This document shows, piece by piece, positions 1 to 7,026 of a stretch of DNA of 22,825 nucleotides. The position numbers were made by a program, and so were the translations under genes. Every line of letters begins with the position of its first letter. Position 1 is the first letter of the stretch. Under the pieces are notes generated by a model that was not told the DNA's origin, made no database searches, and saw only the letters and a program-made list of their open reading frames with translations. This DNA comes from Actinomycetes bacterium (GTDB taxonomy: Bacteria; Actinomycetota; Actinomycetes; S36-B12; UBA10799): the NCBI GenBank assembly GCA_029779995.1, contig JAKOZM010000459.1, positions 1 to 22,825 of the forward strand, in the 5' to 3' direction.

Positions 1-120
1 CTGCTGCGCTCCCCGCGGCCCATGAACGGCCGCTATGTCCTGGTGTGGTTCACGCGACTGCCGTGGATCGACGGTGGCTATCGGGGCGGGGTGCGCTCCG
101 TCGTCGTGCGCAGCGGATGA
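1..120 (+). CDS. C-terminal end of an upstream gene, probably the kinase/MurJ-associated protein (partial)
   Basis: Frame 1 is open from the window edge to a TGA at 118-120 and encodes 39 residues. The stretch RYVLVWFTRLP followed by GYRGGVRSVVVR looks like the last beta strands of the galactose-binding-like domain that ends the protein kinase/MurJ-associated protein usually found upstream of sigM in actinobacteria (Rv3910 region in M. tuberculosis). The stop overlaps the proposed sigM start in an ATGA arrangement, which suggests translational coupling. That this is a coding tail is fairly sure. The family assignment rests on a short fragment and on synteny. Confidence 0.6.
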   Translation: MLRSPRPMNGRYVLVWFTRLPWIDGGYRGGVRSVVVRSG

Positions 121-713
121 GTGCCACAGACGCGCGCACCGACGCGGAACTGCTCGCCGCTCATGTGCAGGGCGATCCCCATGCCTTCGGTGAGCTGTTC
201 ACCCGGCACAAGGATCGGCTGTGGGCCGTCGCGCTGCGCACGGCGAGCAGTCCCGACGATGCTGCCGACGCGTTGCAGGACGCCATGGTTTCGGCGTTTC
301 GCCGCGCGGGATCCTTCCGCGGTGAGGCCGCCGTTACCACCTGGCTGCACCGCATCGTGGTGAACGCCTGCCTGGACCAGCACCGGCGGCGTAAGAACCG
401 GCCGACCACCACCTGGATCGAGACCCTGCACGAGCAGCAGACCCACCGCGATGACGTGGCCAACCGGGAGCTACAGATCGAACTCGAACGGGCACTGGCC
501 GAGTTGCCCGAGGATCAGCGCGCCGCCATCGTGCTGGTGGATGTGCAGGGCTACAGCGTCGAGGAAGCCGCCGCCGTTCTGGAATGCCCCGCCGGAACCA
601 TCAAGAGCAGGTGCTCGCGCGGACGGGCAAAACTGGCCGTGCGGCTGGAGTCCGTGAGGAACCCTGATGCCAGCCCAGGCGTCCTACCTGAGCGAAAGGC
701 AGGAGGGAAATGA
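117..713 (+). CDS. sigM: ECF RNA polymerase sigma factor, SigM type
   Basis: This is a 198-residue group 4 (ECF) sigma factor that would direct RNA polymerase to a stress regulon. Region 2 lies at about residues 20-90, including LWAVALRTASSPDDAADALQ and the WLHRIVVNACLD helix. Region 4 lies at about 123-178, with the helix-turn-helix LPEDQRAAIVLVDVQGYSVEEAA and TIKSRCSRGRAKL. The frame is open back to an ATG at position 45. I prefer the ATG at 117 because it overlaps the preceding stop (ATGA), and the protein then begins directly at the conserved domain. The next gene starts within its stop codon, as expected for a sigma/anti-sigma pair. The name comes from synteny with mycobacterial sigM-trxB-trxC; the ECF family call itself is clear. 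Confidence 0.88.
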   Translation: MSATDARTDAELLAAHVQGDPHAFGELFTRHKDRLWAVALRTASSPDDAADALQDAMVSAFRRAGSFRGEAAVTTWLHRIVVNACLDQHRRRKNRPTTTWIETLHEQQTHRDDVANRELQIELERALAELPEDQRAAIVLVDVQGYSVEEAAAVLECPAGTIKSRCSRGRAKLAVRLESVRNPDASPGVLPERKAGGK

Positions 714-1285
714 TGCAGGAGTCGGAGGTATCGGCACGGCTGCGTGCCCTGCCTTCCCCCGCCATGCCTGACGACGTACTGACGGGCATCGAGGCGCGGC
801 TGGCCTTGGAGCAGGTCGTGGTGCCCCTGACGCCGCGGCATCGCAATCGCCTCACGTGGCTGCTGGCAGCGGCCTCAGTGCTAGGTTTCCTGGTACTCGT
901 GGGCAGCGCCGCGAGCCCGGGCACGCAACCCGTGGCCGCATCACCGATCGTGCGTGCCGGAGCCGTGTTCGAACCAGCCCTGTTCGCCGACCAACTACGC
1001 GCTCGCACCACCGCCAAGGCGATGACCCGCCCGACCAACACCTTCGCGGACTCCTCCAGCGATATCACCGCGTGCGCTTCCGCGGTCCAGGCATACGGGC
1101 GAGTCCTGTTCCTCGATGTCGGTAGTTACGGCCCAGACGCTGCTGTCGTGCTGGTCACCGCTTACCCGGCCAACCCAGACTACGAAGAAGTGTGGGTCGT
1201 AACCCCCGACTGTGGGGCTACCGAGGCCAGCGTCTACCGGCACATGATCTATGACGTCGACGGATCGACTCTGAAGTCGGTGTAA
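710..1285 (+). CDS. Probable membrane-bound anti-sigma factor for the upstream ECF sigma factor
   Basis: This 191-residue protein has an N-terminal cytoplasmic segment of about 45 residues, one transmembrane helix at about 48-68 (LTWLLAAASVLGFLVLVG) and an extracytoplasmic C-terminal domain with two cysteines (in ITACASA and TPDCGAT) that could form a disulfide. It is the positional counterpart of Rv3912, the anti-SigM protein of M. tuberculosis. I see no HxxxCxxC zinc motif in the N-terminal part, so it is not a ZAS-type anti-sigma factor. The start is either the ATG at 710, overlapping the sigM stop, or the ATG at 713. The AGGAGG at 701-706 is better spaced for 713. The function is inferred from topology and context, not from a strong domain match. 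Confidence 0.7.
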   Translation: MMQESEVSARLRALPSPAMPDDVLTGIEARLALEQVVVPLTPRHRNRLTWLLAAASVLGFLVLVGSAASPGTQPVAASPIVRAGAVFEPALFADQLRARTTAKAMTRPTNTFADSSSDITACASAVQAYGRVLFLDVGSYGPDAAVVLVTAYPANPDYEEVWVVTPDCGATEASVYRHMIYDVDGSTLKSV

Positions 1286-1307
1286 GCGCTCGGGCTCAGT
1301 TCGCCAG

Positions 1308-1333
1308 GGAATACCCTGGTGGGTATTGGCGTT
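1308..1333 (+). promoter_or_regulatory. Sigma-R/SigH-type promoter of trxB-trxA
   Basis: GGAAT at 1308-1312 is followed by exactly 18 bases and GTT at 1331-1333. This matches the GGAAT-N18-GTT form described for the thiol-oxidative-stress sigma factor SigR of Streptomyces (SigH in mycobacteria), whose regulon includes trxBA. Transcription would begin near 1341, leaving a leader of about 23 bases with AAGGAG at 1351-1356 before the GTG at 1364. The upstream SigM-type factor is an alternative user, because ECF -35 elements are similar. Confidence 0.65.
1310..1327. repeat. Perfect 7-4-7 inverted repeat overlapping the trxB promoter, candidate operator
   Basis: AATACCC at 1310-1316 and GGGTATT at 1321-1327 are exact reverse complements separated by TGGT. 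The core ATACCC-N4-GGGTAT resembles operators of the CsoR/CstR family of copper and persulfide sensors. It lies across the -35 element and spacer of the trxB promoter, where a bound repressor would block RNA polymerase. The repeat is seen directly. The regulator is inferred, and no CsoR/CstR gene is present in the window. Confidence 0.5.
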
Positions 1334-1363
1334 GACGCCGATGACCAACGAAGGAGTAGGTAA

Positions 1364-2299
1364 GTGAGTGACGTCGAGAACGTTGTCATCGTCGGATCGG
1401 GACCCGCTGGCTACACCGCGGCCGTCTACGCCGCCCGGGCAGAGCTAAATCCCGTACTGCTCGAGGGGGCTGTGACCGCTGGTGGCGCCTTGATGAACAC
1501 CACTGAGGTCGAGAACTTCCCGGGCTTCCCCGAAGGCGTCATGGGCCCTGAGTTGATGACCCAGATGCGTACCCAGGCGGAGAAGTTCGGTGCGCGCATC
1601 GTCACACAGGACGCCGTGGAACTGCAGGTGGACGGGGACATCAAGACCGTGGTCGATGATGCCGGCACCGTCTACCGGGCCAAATCGGTCATTCTGGCCA
1701 TGGGCTCGGGCTACCGGGAACTCGGCGTTCCGAACGAGAAGCGCCTTTCCGGGCACGGTGTCTCGTGGTGCGCCACCTGCGATGGCTTCTTCTTCCGCAA
1801 CCAGCACATCGCTGTGGTCGGCGGTGGCGACTCCGCGATGGAGGAGGCAACGTTCTTGACGCGGTTCGCCGAGAAGGTGACGATCATCCATCGCCGCGAT
1901 GCCTTCCGGGCCAGCCCGATCATGGCCGAACGCGCACTGCAGAACCCCAAGATCGAGGTGCTGTGGAACAGCACCGTCACCGATGTCTTGGGCCAGGACA
2001 AGGTGACCGGGGTGGAGGTCCGCGACACTGTGACGGGTGCTTCCTCGACGTTGGACGTGACCGGGGTGTTCGTGGCCATCGGACATGATCCCCGCAGTGA
2101 ACTCATCAAGGGCCAGGTCGAACTCGACGGTGAGGGTTACGTCGTGGTGGATGGCCGCAGTACCCGCACAAACGTGTCCGGGGTGTTCGCGGCCGGAGAT
2201 CTGGTGGACCACACCTACCGGCAGGCCATCACCGCTGCTGGCAGCGGTTGTGCCGCTGCTTTGGACGCGCAGCACTACTTGGCCGACCTCGCGCAGTAA
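1364..2299 (+). CDS. trxB: Thioredoxin reductase (NADPH)
   Basis: This cytoplasmic flavoenzyme transfers electrons from NADPH through FAD and a redox disulfide to thioredoxin. At 311 residues it has normal length. The FAD-binding glycine-rich motif [10 protein letters not shown] lies at residues 11-20, the redox-active CATC at 136-139, the NADPH-binding [10 protein letters not shown] at 153-162 and the phosphate-binding HRR at 176-178. A second FAD motif (GVFAAGD) is near the C-terminus. The GTG at 1364 is preceded by AAGGAG at 1351-1356. trxA follows 31 bases downstream, so the two probably form one operon from the stress-type promoter at 1308-1333. The frame is intact and all catalytic motifs are present. 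Confidence 0.97.
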   Translation: MSDVENVVIVGSGPAGYTAAVYAARAELNPVLLEGAVTAGGALMNTTEVENFPGFPEGVMGPELMTQMRTQAEKFGARIVTQDAVELQVDGDIKTVVDDAGTVYRAKSVILAMGSGYRELGVPNEKRLSGHGVSWCATCDGFFFRNQHIAVVGGGDSAMEEATFLTRFAEKVTIIHRRDAFRASPIMAERALQNPKIEVLWNSTVTDVLGQDKVTGVEVRDTVTGASSTLDVTGVFVAIGHDPRSELIKGQVELDGEGYVVVDGRSTRTNVSGVFAAGDLVDHTYRQAITAAGSGCAAALDAQHYLADLAQ

Positions 2300-2330
2300 C
2301 CTTCAGAAGTCGCACAACCTAAGGAGACCC

Positions 2331-2654
2331 ATGGGTGCCACCAAGACCGTGACCGATGCAACCTTCGCTGACGACGTGCTGCTCAGCGATAAGCCGGTGA
2401 TCGTCGATTTCTGGGCCGAGTGGTGCGGCCCCTGCCGGATGGTCGCCCCGATCCTGGCCGAGCTGGCCGCGGAGCACGACGAGATCGTCGTGGCCAAGTT
2501 GAACGTCGACGAGAACCCGCAGATCGCGGCCCAGTACGGCATCACGTCGATCCCCACCATGAACGTGTACTCGGGTGGCAAGGTCGTGAAGCAGATCATC
2601 GGCGCCAAGCCCAAAGCGGCATTGATCGCAGATCTCGGCGACTACCTGAAGTAA
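2331..2654 (+). CDS. trxA: Thioredoxin
   Basis: This 107-residue thioredoxin is a general protein disulfide reductant recycled by the adjacent TrxB. The active site WCGPC is at residues 31-35, preceded by VIVDFWAE and followed by the cis-proline region SIPTM and the GGKVV turn. The frame is open much further upstream, but the ATG at 2331 has AAGGAG at 2321-2326 and gives the canonical length. The upstream extension runs through trxB in another frame. The next gene starts three bases after this stop, so it may share the transcript. Confidence 0.97.
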   Translation: MGATKTVTDATFADDVLLSDKPVIVDFWAEWCGPCRMVAPILAELAAEHDEIVVAKLNVDENPQIAAQYGITSIPTMNVYSGGKVVKQIIGAKPKAALIADLGDYLK

Positions 2655-2657
2655 GGC

Positions 2658-3734
2658 GTGGCCAGACTCGGTGACACCGGGCCGGTCGTCGCGGAGGTAC
2701 GTGACCGGCTCATTCGGCTGAACCTACTCCCGAAAAACGCCAGCGCCGCCTTCGACCAGGTCATGGACGGTGCCGTCCGGGCTTTTCAGCAACAGCAGGG
2801 CCTGACTGTGGACGGCATCGTCGGGCCAGAGACGTTCCGGCGATTGGAAGAGGCCCGTTGGCGACTCGGCGACCGTGTCATGTTCTTCTCCGCCGGGCAC
2901 ATGCAGATCGGCGACGACGTCATGGCCCTGCAGCGGCGGTTGACGGACATGGGGTTCGACTGCGGGCGGGTGGACGGCATCTTCGGCCCCGACACCGACC
3001 ACGCCGTGCGAGACTTCCAGCGCAACGTGGGGGTGCGCAACGACGGGGTGTGCGGGCCGGCCACGCTGCGTGCGCTGGATCGCCTGAATCGCACCGTCAG
3101 TGGTGGGGCACCGGAAGCCATGCGCGACCAGCAGATGCTCACGACCATGCGCACGGGTACCGCAGACAAGATCATCGTGATCGACCCCGGCCATGGGGGC
3201 AACGACCCGGGCAGGTTGTTGCCTGTCGAAGGCCTGACAGAGCAGACCTTCGTCGATGACATCTGTTCCCGTCTTGAGGGTCGCTTGTCGGCAATCGGTA
3301 CTCCCGTGCTACTGACCCGGCCGCTGGGCGTGAACCACCTGTCCCCGCCCACCGAGGCTGCCCGGGCGGGGTTCGCCAACCGCGTAGGGGCCGATCTGGT
3401 GATCTCCGTGCATTGCGACTGGGAGGTGTCTGGCCAAGGCGCGGGAGCCGCGACGTACTACTACGGCAGCCCTCGCACCCACTCGATCCTCGGTGAGCAT
3501 TTCGCCGATCTTCTCCAGAGCCGAGTCGTCGCAGGGGTGGGACTGGCTGATGCGCGCACCCATGCCAAGACCTGGGACCTGTTGCGACTCACCCGGATGC
3601 CGGCGGTCCGCCTGGAGGCGGGATATCTGTCCTCTGCACAGGATCTGGCCAGCCTGCAGACACCGCACACCCGTCAGCAGATCGCGGAAAGCGTCGCGAG
3701 CGCCATCCACGATTTCTTCGGCCCGGGCCACTGA
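2658..3734 (+). CDS. cwlM: N-acetylmuramoyl-L-alanine amidase-family protein with two PG-binding domains, CwlM type
   Basis: The 358 residues comprise two peptidoglycan-binding (PG_binding_1) repeats at about 5-68 and 78-142 (VDGIVGPETF and VDGIFGPDTD mark each) and an amidase_3 domain at about 170-355. No signal peptide is visible, so it is probably cytoplasmic, as for mycobacterial CwlM. That protein is reported to act as a PknB-controlled regulator of MurA rather than as a hydrolase. Here the amidase_3 zinc/catalytic positions all look occupied: H179 in DPGHGG, E195 in GLTEQTF, H252 in SVHCD and E320 in VRLEAGYLSS. The GTG at 2658 lies three bases after the trxA stop, with a weak AAGG just upstream. 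The family is certain; whether it hydrolyses or regulates is open. Confidence 0.85.
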   Translation: MARLGDTGPVVAEVRDRLIRLNLLPKNASAAFDQVMDGAVRAFQQQQGLTVDGIVGPETFRRLEEARWRLGDRVMFFSAGHMQIGDDVMALQRRLTDMGFDCGRVDGIFGPDTDHAVRDFQRNVGVRNDGVCGPATLRALDRLNRTVSGGAPEAMRDQQMLTTMRTGTADKIIVIDPGHGGNDPGRLLPVEGLTEQTFVDDICSRLEGRLSAIGTPVLLTRPLGVNHLSPPTEAARAGFANRVGADLVISVHCDWEVSGQGAGAATYYYGSPRTHSILGEHFADLLQSRVVAGVGLADARTHAKTWDLLRLTRMPAVRLEAGYLSSAQDLASLQTPHTRQQIAESVASAIHDFFGPGH

Positions 3735-3755
3735 ACCAGGTCGTGTGGTTCGACC
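3733..3755. repeat. Two mutually exclusive short inverted repeats after cwlM
   Basis: GAACCA at 3733-3738 pairs with TGGTTC at 3746-3751. Alternatively GGTCG at 3739-3743 pairs with CGACC at 3751-3755. The hairpin starts at the cwlM stop codon and could form a weak 3' end or attenuator. There is no U-tract, so I do not call it a Rho-independent terminator. Confidence 0.3.
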
Positions 3756-3759
3756 GATG

Positions 3760-3906
3760 TCACTGAACGCTGGTGTCCCCCGTACCCACGGGTGTGGTGT
3801 GCGGGCGCAGGCCCGAGAGAATGAAACCTGCGAGCAGACCGAGGCCGAGAAGGGCCAGAATGCGCATGACGACCCTGGCGCGTGTGTTGGTTTCCACGAC
3901 ACGCAT
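3760..3906 (-). CDS. Small single-pass membrane protein (hypothetical)
   Basis: I do not recognise this 48-residue ORF. The ATG at 3906-3904 gives a basic N-terminus (MRVVETNTRARVVMR) followed by a hydrophobic helix at about 15-33 (ILALLGLGLLAGFILSGL) and a short Thr/Gly-rich tail. The topology is coherent, and most codons end in G or C, as in the neighbours. Against it, the Shine-Dalgarno sequence is poor and only 26 bases separate its start from the divergent aminotransferase start. It lies on the opposite strand between cwlM and the aminotransferase gene, in a space that must also hold the latter's promoter. Confidence 0.45.
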   Translation of the reverse strand: MRVVETNTRARVVMRILALLGLGLLAGFILSGLRPHTTPVGTGDTSVQ

Positions 3907-3932
3907 GCTAGAGACATACCGGAGGTGGCGCC

Positions 3933-5222
3933 ATGACAGGATCGCGTCTCGATCCCTGGATCGATTCTTATGCCGACCGTGCGATGGGCATGACGGCATC
4001 AGAGATCCGCGCGCTTTTTGCAGTTGCGTCGCGTCCAGAGGTCGTCTCCCTGGCCGGCGGCATGCCCTTCGTCAACGCCCTGCCGATGGACGCGATCGCG
4101 AGCACGGTCGAACACATGCTGTTGACTCGCGGGAATGTCGCACTGCAGTACGGCGGGGGGCAGGGCGATCAAACCCTCCGGGAGCAGATTCTGGAGGTCA
4201 TGGCACCAGTGGGGGTCAAGGCCCACCCCGACGACATCGTGGTGACCGCCGGTTCGCAGATGGCCCTTGACCTGGTCACGAAGATCTTCTGCAACCCCGG
4301 CGATGTCGTGCTCGTGGAGGCCCCGTCCTATGTGGGTGCACTGGGCGTCTTCCAGAGCTATCAGGTCGATGTCGAGCACGTGACCATGGACGCCGGGGGA
4401 CTGGTGCCCGAGGCGCTGCGGGAGGCTCTGGCACGGCAGCGAGCGGCGGGCAAGACCGTCAAGATGATCTATACCATCCCGAACTACCACAACCCGGCGG
4501 GCGTCTCACAGTCGCAGAGCCGCCGCGAAGAGATTCTGGACATCGCCAAGAGCGCTGGCGTGCTGCTCCTGGAGGACGACCCCTACGGCTTACTCGGCTT
4601 CGATGGCACAGTGCCACAGGCGATCCGCGCCATGGACCAGGACGCGGTCGTCTACCTCGGCTCCTTCAGTAAGACCATCGCGGGTGGACTGCGCGTCGGC
4701 TGGGCGGTTGCCCCGCACGGTGTCCGGGAGAAGATCGTCCTTGCGGCGGAGGCAGCCACCCTGTGCCCGTCGAACTTCTCACAGCTGACCGTGTCGGAGT
4801 ACCTGCGGACGCAGCCGTGGATGGATCAGGTCAAGGCCTTTCGCGAGATCTACCAGGAACGCCGCGACACGTTGCTCAGCGCGATGGGTCAACTCTTCCC
4901 GCCTGGCACGCAGTGGACTGTGCCCAGCGGTGGTTTCTACTCCTGGGTGACTCTGCCCGACGGGATGGATACCACCGCCATGCTGCCGCGGGCTGTGGCC
5001 GCCCTGGTCGCGTACGTCCCGGGCACCGGCTTCTTCGTCGACGGCCAGGGCCGCGACTGTATGCGGCTGTCGTACTGCTATCCGTCCCCGGAGCGCATCA
5101 CCGAGGGCGTGCGGCGCCTTGCCGGTGTGATGGAGGCCGAACTCGACCTGATCCACACCTTTGGCAGGGCCCCCGGGCACCTACCTCCGGGTCCCGCTAC
5201 GCCCAGCCCGGATCTGGCCTAG
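3933..5222 (+). CDS. PLP-dependent class I/II aminotransferase
   Basis: This 429-residue fold-type I aminotransferase resembles the 2-aminoadipate/LysN-like group. The PLP lysine is K247 in GSFSKTIAGG, with R254 completing the SxSKxxxxGxRxGW signature. PNYHNPAG at 183-190 supplies the ring-stacking Asn, EDDPYG at 214-219 the PLP-nitrogen Asp and Tyr, and CMRLSYCYPS near the C-terminus the substrate carboxylate Arg. The start at 3933 has GGAGG at 3921-3925. The D-Ala-D-Ala ligase-like gene follows nine bases after the stop, implying one transcript. An aminotransferase at this position is also seen near parB in other actinobacteria. The substrate cannot be told from the sequence. Confidence 0.88.
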   Translation: MTGSRLDPWIDSYADRAMGMTASEIRALFAVASRPEVVSLAGGMPFVNALPMDAIASTVEHMLLTRGNVALQYGGGQGDQTLREQILEVMAPVGVKAHPDDIVVTAGSQMALDLVTKIFCNPGDVVLVEAPSYVGALGVFQSYQVDVEHVTMDAGGLVPEALREALARQRAAGKTVKMIYTIPNYHNPAGVSQSQSRREEILDIAKSAGVLLLEDDPYGLLGFDGTVPQAIRAMDQDAVVYLGSFSKTIAGGLRVGWAVAPHGVREKIVLAAEAATLCPSNFSQLTVSEYLRTQPWMDQVKAFREIYQERRDTLLSAMGQLFPPGTQWTVPSGGFYSWVTLPDGMDTTAMLPRAVAALVAYVPGTGFFVDGQGRDCMRLSYCYPSPERITEGVRRLAGVMEAELDLIHTFGRAPGHLPPGPATPSPDLA

Positions 5223-5231
5223 GAGGCTCCC

Positions 5232-6167
5232 ATGTCAGTCGTCGTGCTTGCTGGTGGACTGTCCGCCGAACGGGAGGTTTCGTTGCGCTCAGGGCGCCGC
5301 CTGGCCGAGGCCCTGCGAGATACCGGATATGAGGTCCTTGTGTTGGATCTCGACGGCAATCTGCTGCCCACCCTGCGCGCTGAGCGGCCAGAGGTCGTCA
5401 TTCCCCTGGTTCATGGCGCGGCGGGCGAGGACGGGTCCCTCGCCGATGTGTTGGAAGCGCTGGACTTGCCATATGTGGGCAGTCCACCGCTGGCGTGCAG
5501 AGTGGCTTTCGACAAGGCCATCGCAAAGGGCATCGTGGCTCATGACGGTCTGCAAGTTGCGCGCAGCTACTCGCTGCCGCACGGGGTCTTCCGTGACTTG
5601 GGCGCGGCAGGCGTGATGGCGGGGATCGTGGACAACCTGGGGCTGCCAGTCATGGTCAAACCCACGCGTGGCGGCTCAGCTCTGGGGGCCTCCCTGGTGC
5701 ATGCCGAGGAGGACTTGCCGCCAGCGATGGTCGCCGCCTTCGCCTATGGGGACTCGGCCATGGTCGAGCAGTACGTAAGCGGCGTTGAGGTGGCCGTCTC
5801 GGTGGTCGACCTCGGTGACGGCCCGCAGCCCCTGCCAGCCGTCGAGATTCAGCCCCGCAGTGGGATCTACGACTATGCGGCCCGGTACACCGCGGGCGAG
5901 ACGGAGTTCTTCGTTCCCGCCCGGATCAGTCAAGCGCAGGAACAGGAGTGCGCCCGGGCGGCAGTAGCCGCACACATCGCACTTGGTCTGCGGGACTGGT
6001 CGCGGGTCGATTTCATCGTCAACGACCAGGGGGTCATCTTCCTGGAGGCAAACGTGGCGCCGGGCATGACGGAGACGTCGTTGTTCCCGCAGGCGGCCGC
6101 AGCTGCGGGCATGACGCTGGGATCGGTGGCCGGCGACCTCGTGCGGATTAGTTCAGCGCGCTCATAA
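5232..6167 (+). CDS. ddl: D-alanine--D-alanine ligase family ATP-grasp enzyme
   Basis: The 311 residues match the DdlB-size class. The N-terminal motif GGLSAEREVSL (8-18) and HGAAGEDG (61-68), followed by LDLPYVGSP, are typical of Ddl. The ATP-grasp core includes MVKPTRGGSALGASLVH at about 139-157, and the metal-binding ANVAPGMTETSLFP lies near the C-terminus. Ddl joins two D-alanines for the peptidoglycan stem. AGGAGG at 5221-5226 precedes the ATG at 5232. The gene follows the aminotransferase closely and ends by overlapping the convergent parB by 20 bases. It could be the main Ddl or a paralogue with another dipeptide or amino-acid substrate, because the main actinobacterial ddl is often elsewhere. 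Confidence 0.85.
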   Translation: MSVVVLAGGLSAEREVSLRSGRRLAEALRDTGYEVLVLDLDGNLLPTLRAERPEVVIPLVHGAAGEDGSLADVLEALDLPYVGSPPLACRVAFDKAIAKGIVAHDGLQVARSYSLPHGVFRDLGAAGVMAGIVDNLGLPVMVKPTRGGSALGASLVHAEEDLPPAMVAAFAYGDSAMVEQYVSGVEVAVSVVDLGDGPQPLPAVEIQPRSGIYDYAARYTAGETEFFVPARISQAQEQECARAAVAAHIALGLRDWSRVDFIVNDQGVIFLEANVAPGMTETSLFPQAAAAAGMTLGSVAGDLVRISSARS

Positions 6168-7026
6168 GGTCGAGGATCCGGTTCAGATCGTCGGTGTCGG
6201 CGAAATGAATCGTCAGCCTGCCCCGCCGCGCTGACATCGCCACCTCCACGCTGGTGTCGAACCGCGCGGCGAGCGCCGCTTCTACTGTCTGTGCGTAATC
6301 CGACTTGGGGGCGGGAGAACCGCGACCCCGGCGCCGAGGCTTTGGTGCGTCCGTGGCGACGAGCTCTTCCGTGGTGCGCACCGACAGACCCTCGGCCACG
6401 ATGCGGTTGGCCAGGATCTCCATCTGCTCGGGCGTCTGCAGTGTCAGCAGCGCACGAGCATGCCCGGCGCTGATCACGCCGGCGGCAACCCGCCGCTGAA
6501 CCGGGGCGGGGAGCTTCAAAAGGCGCAGAGTGTTGCTCAAGTGCGGACGGCTACGCCCGAGCCGGTCCGCCAACTCCTCCTGGGTGACCCCGAAGTCACT
6601 GAGCAACTGCTGGTATGCCGCTGCTTCTTCCAATGGGTTGAGTTGGACGCGATGCAGATTCTCCAGCAATGCGTCGCGGAGCAGGTCCGCATCCTCTGTT
6701 TGTCGGATGAGCGCGGGGACGGTCGTCCAGCCTGCCTCCCGCGCTGCTCGCCACCGGCGCTCACCGGCGACGATCTCGTAGCCAACGTCGGACTTTCGTA
6801 CGACGATCGGCTGCAGCAGGCCCACGGTCTGCATCGAATGCACCAGTTCGGCCAACGCGTCGGGGTCGAAGTGCTGCCGCGGCTGATTGGGATTCGCCCG
6901 CACGTCTGCGATGGGCAATTGCACGAACTGCATCCCGGGGACCGCCTCCAGATGCTCCTCGCGCAGGTCGATCTCACCGGTCGGGATGAGCGCGCCGAGG
7001 CCCTTGCCCAACGCTCGACGGGTCAC
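6148..7026 (-). CDS. parB: Chromosome-partitioning protein ParB
   Basis: This 292-residue CTP-dependent DNA clamp loads at parS sites and works with ParA to segregate origins. The protein opens with the typical RRALGKGLGALIP and has the ParB motif NPNQPRQHF (45-53), the CTP-binding GERRWRAA (88-95), ENLHRVQLNPLEEA (122-135) and a helix-turn-helix at about 147-170 (TQEELADRLGRSRPHLSNTL). The GTG start overlaps the parA stop by four bases (GTGA), so the two are translationally coupled. Two parS sites lie 1.5-2 kb upstream in the same operon. The 3' end overlaps ddl on the opposite strand. Confidence 0.96.
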   Translation of the reverse strand: MTRRALGKGLGALIPTGEIDLREEHLEAVPGMQFVQLPIADVRANPNQPRQHFDPDALAELVHSMQTVGLLQPIVVRKSDVGYEIVAGERRWRAAREAGWTTVPALIRQTEDADLLRDALLENLHRVQLNPLEEAAAYQQLLSDFGVTQEELADRLGRSRPHLSNTLRLLKLPAPVQRRVAAGVISAGHARALLTLQTPEQMEILANRIVAEGLSVRTTEELVATDAPKPRRRGRGSPAPKSDYAQTVEAALAARFDTSVEVAMSARRGRLTIHFADTDDLNRILDLMSALN

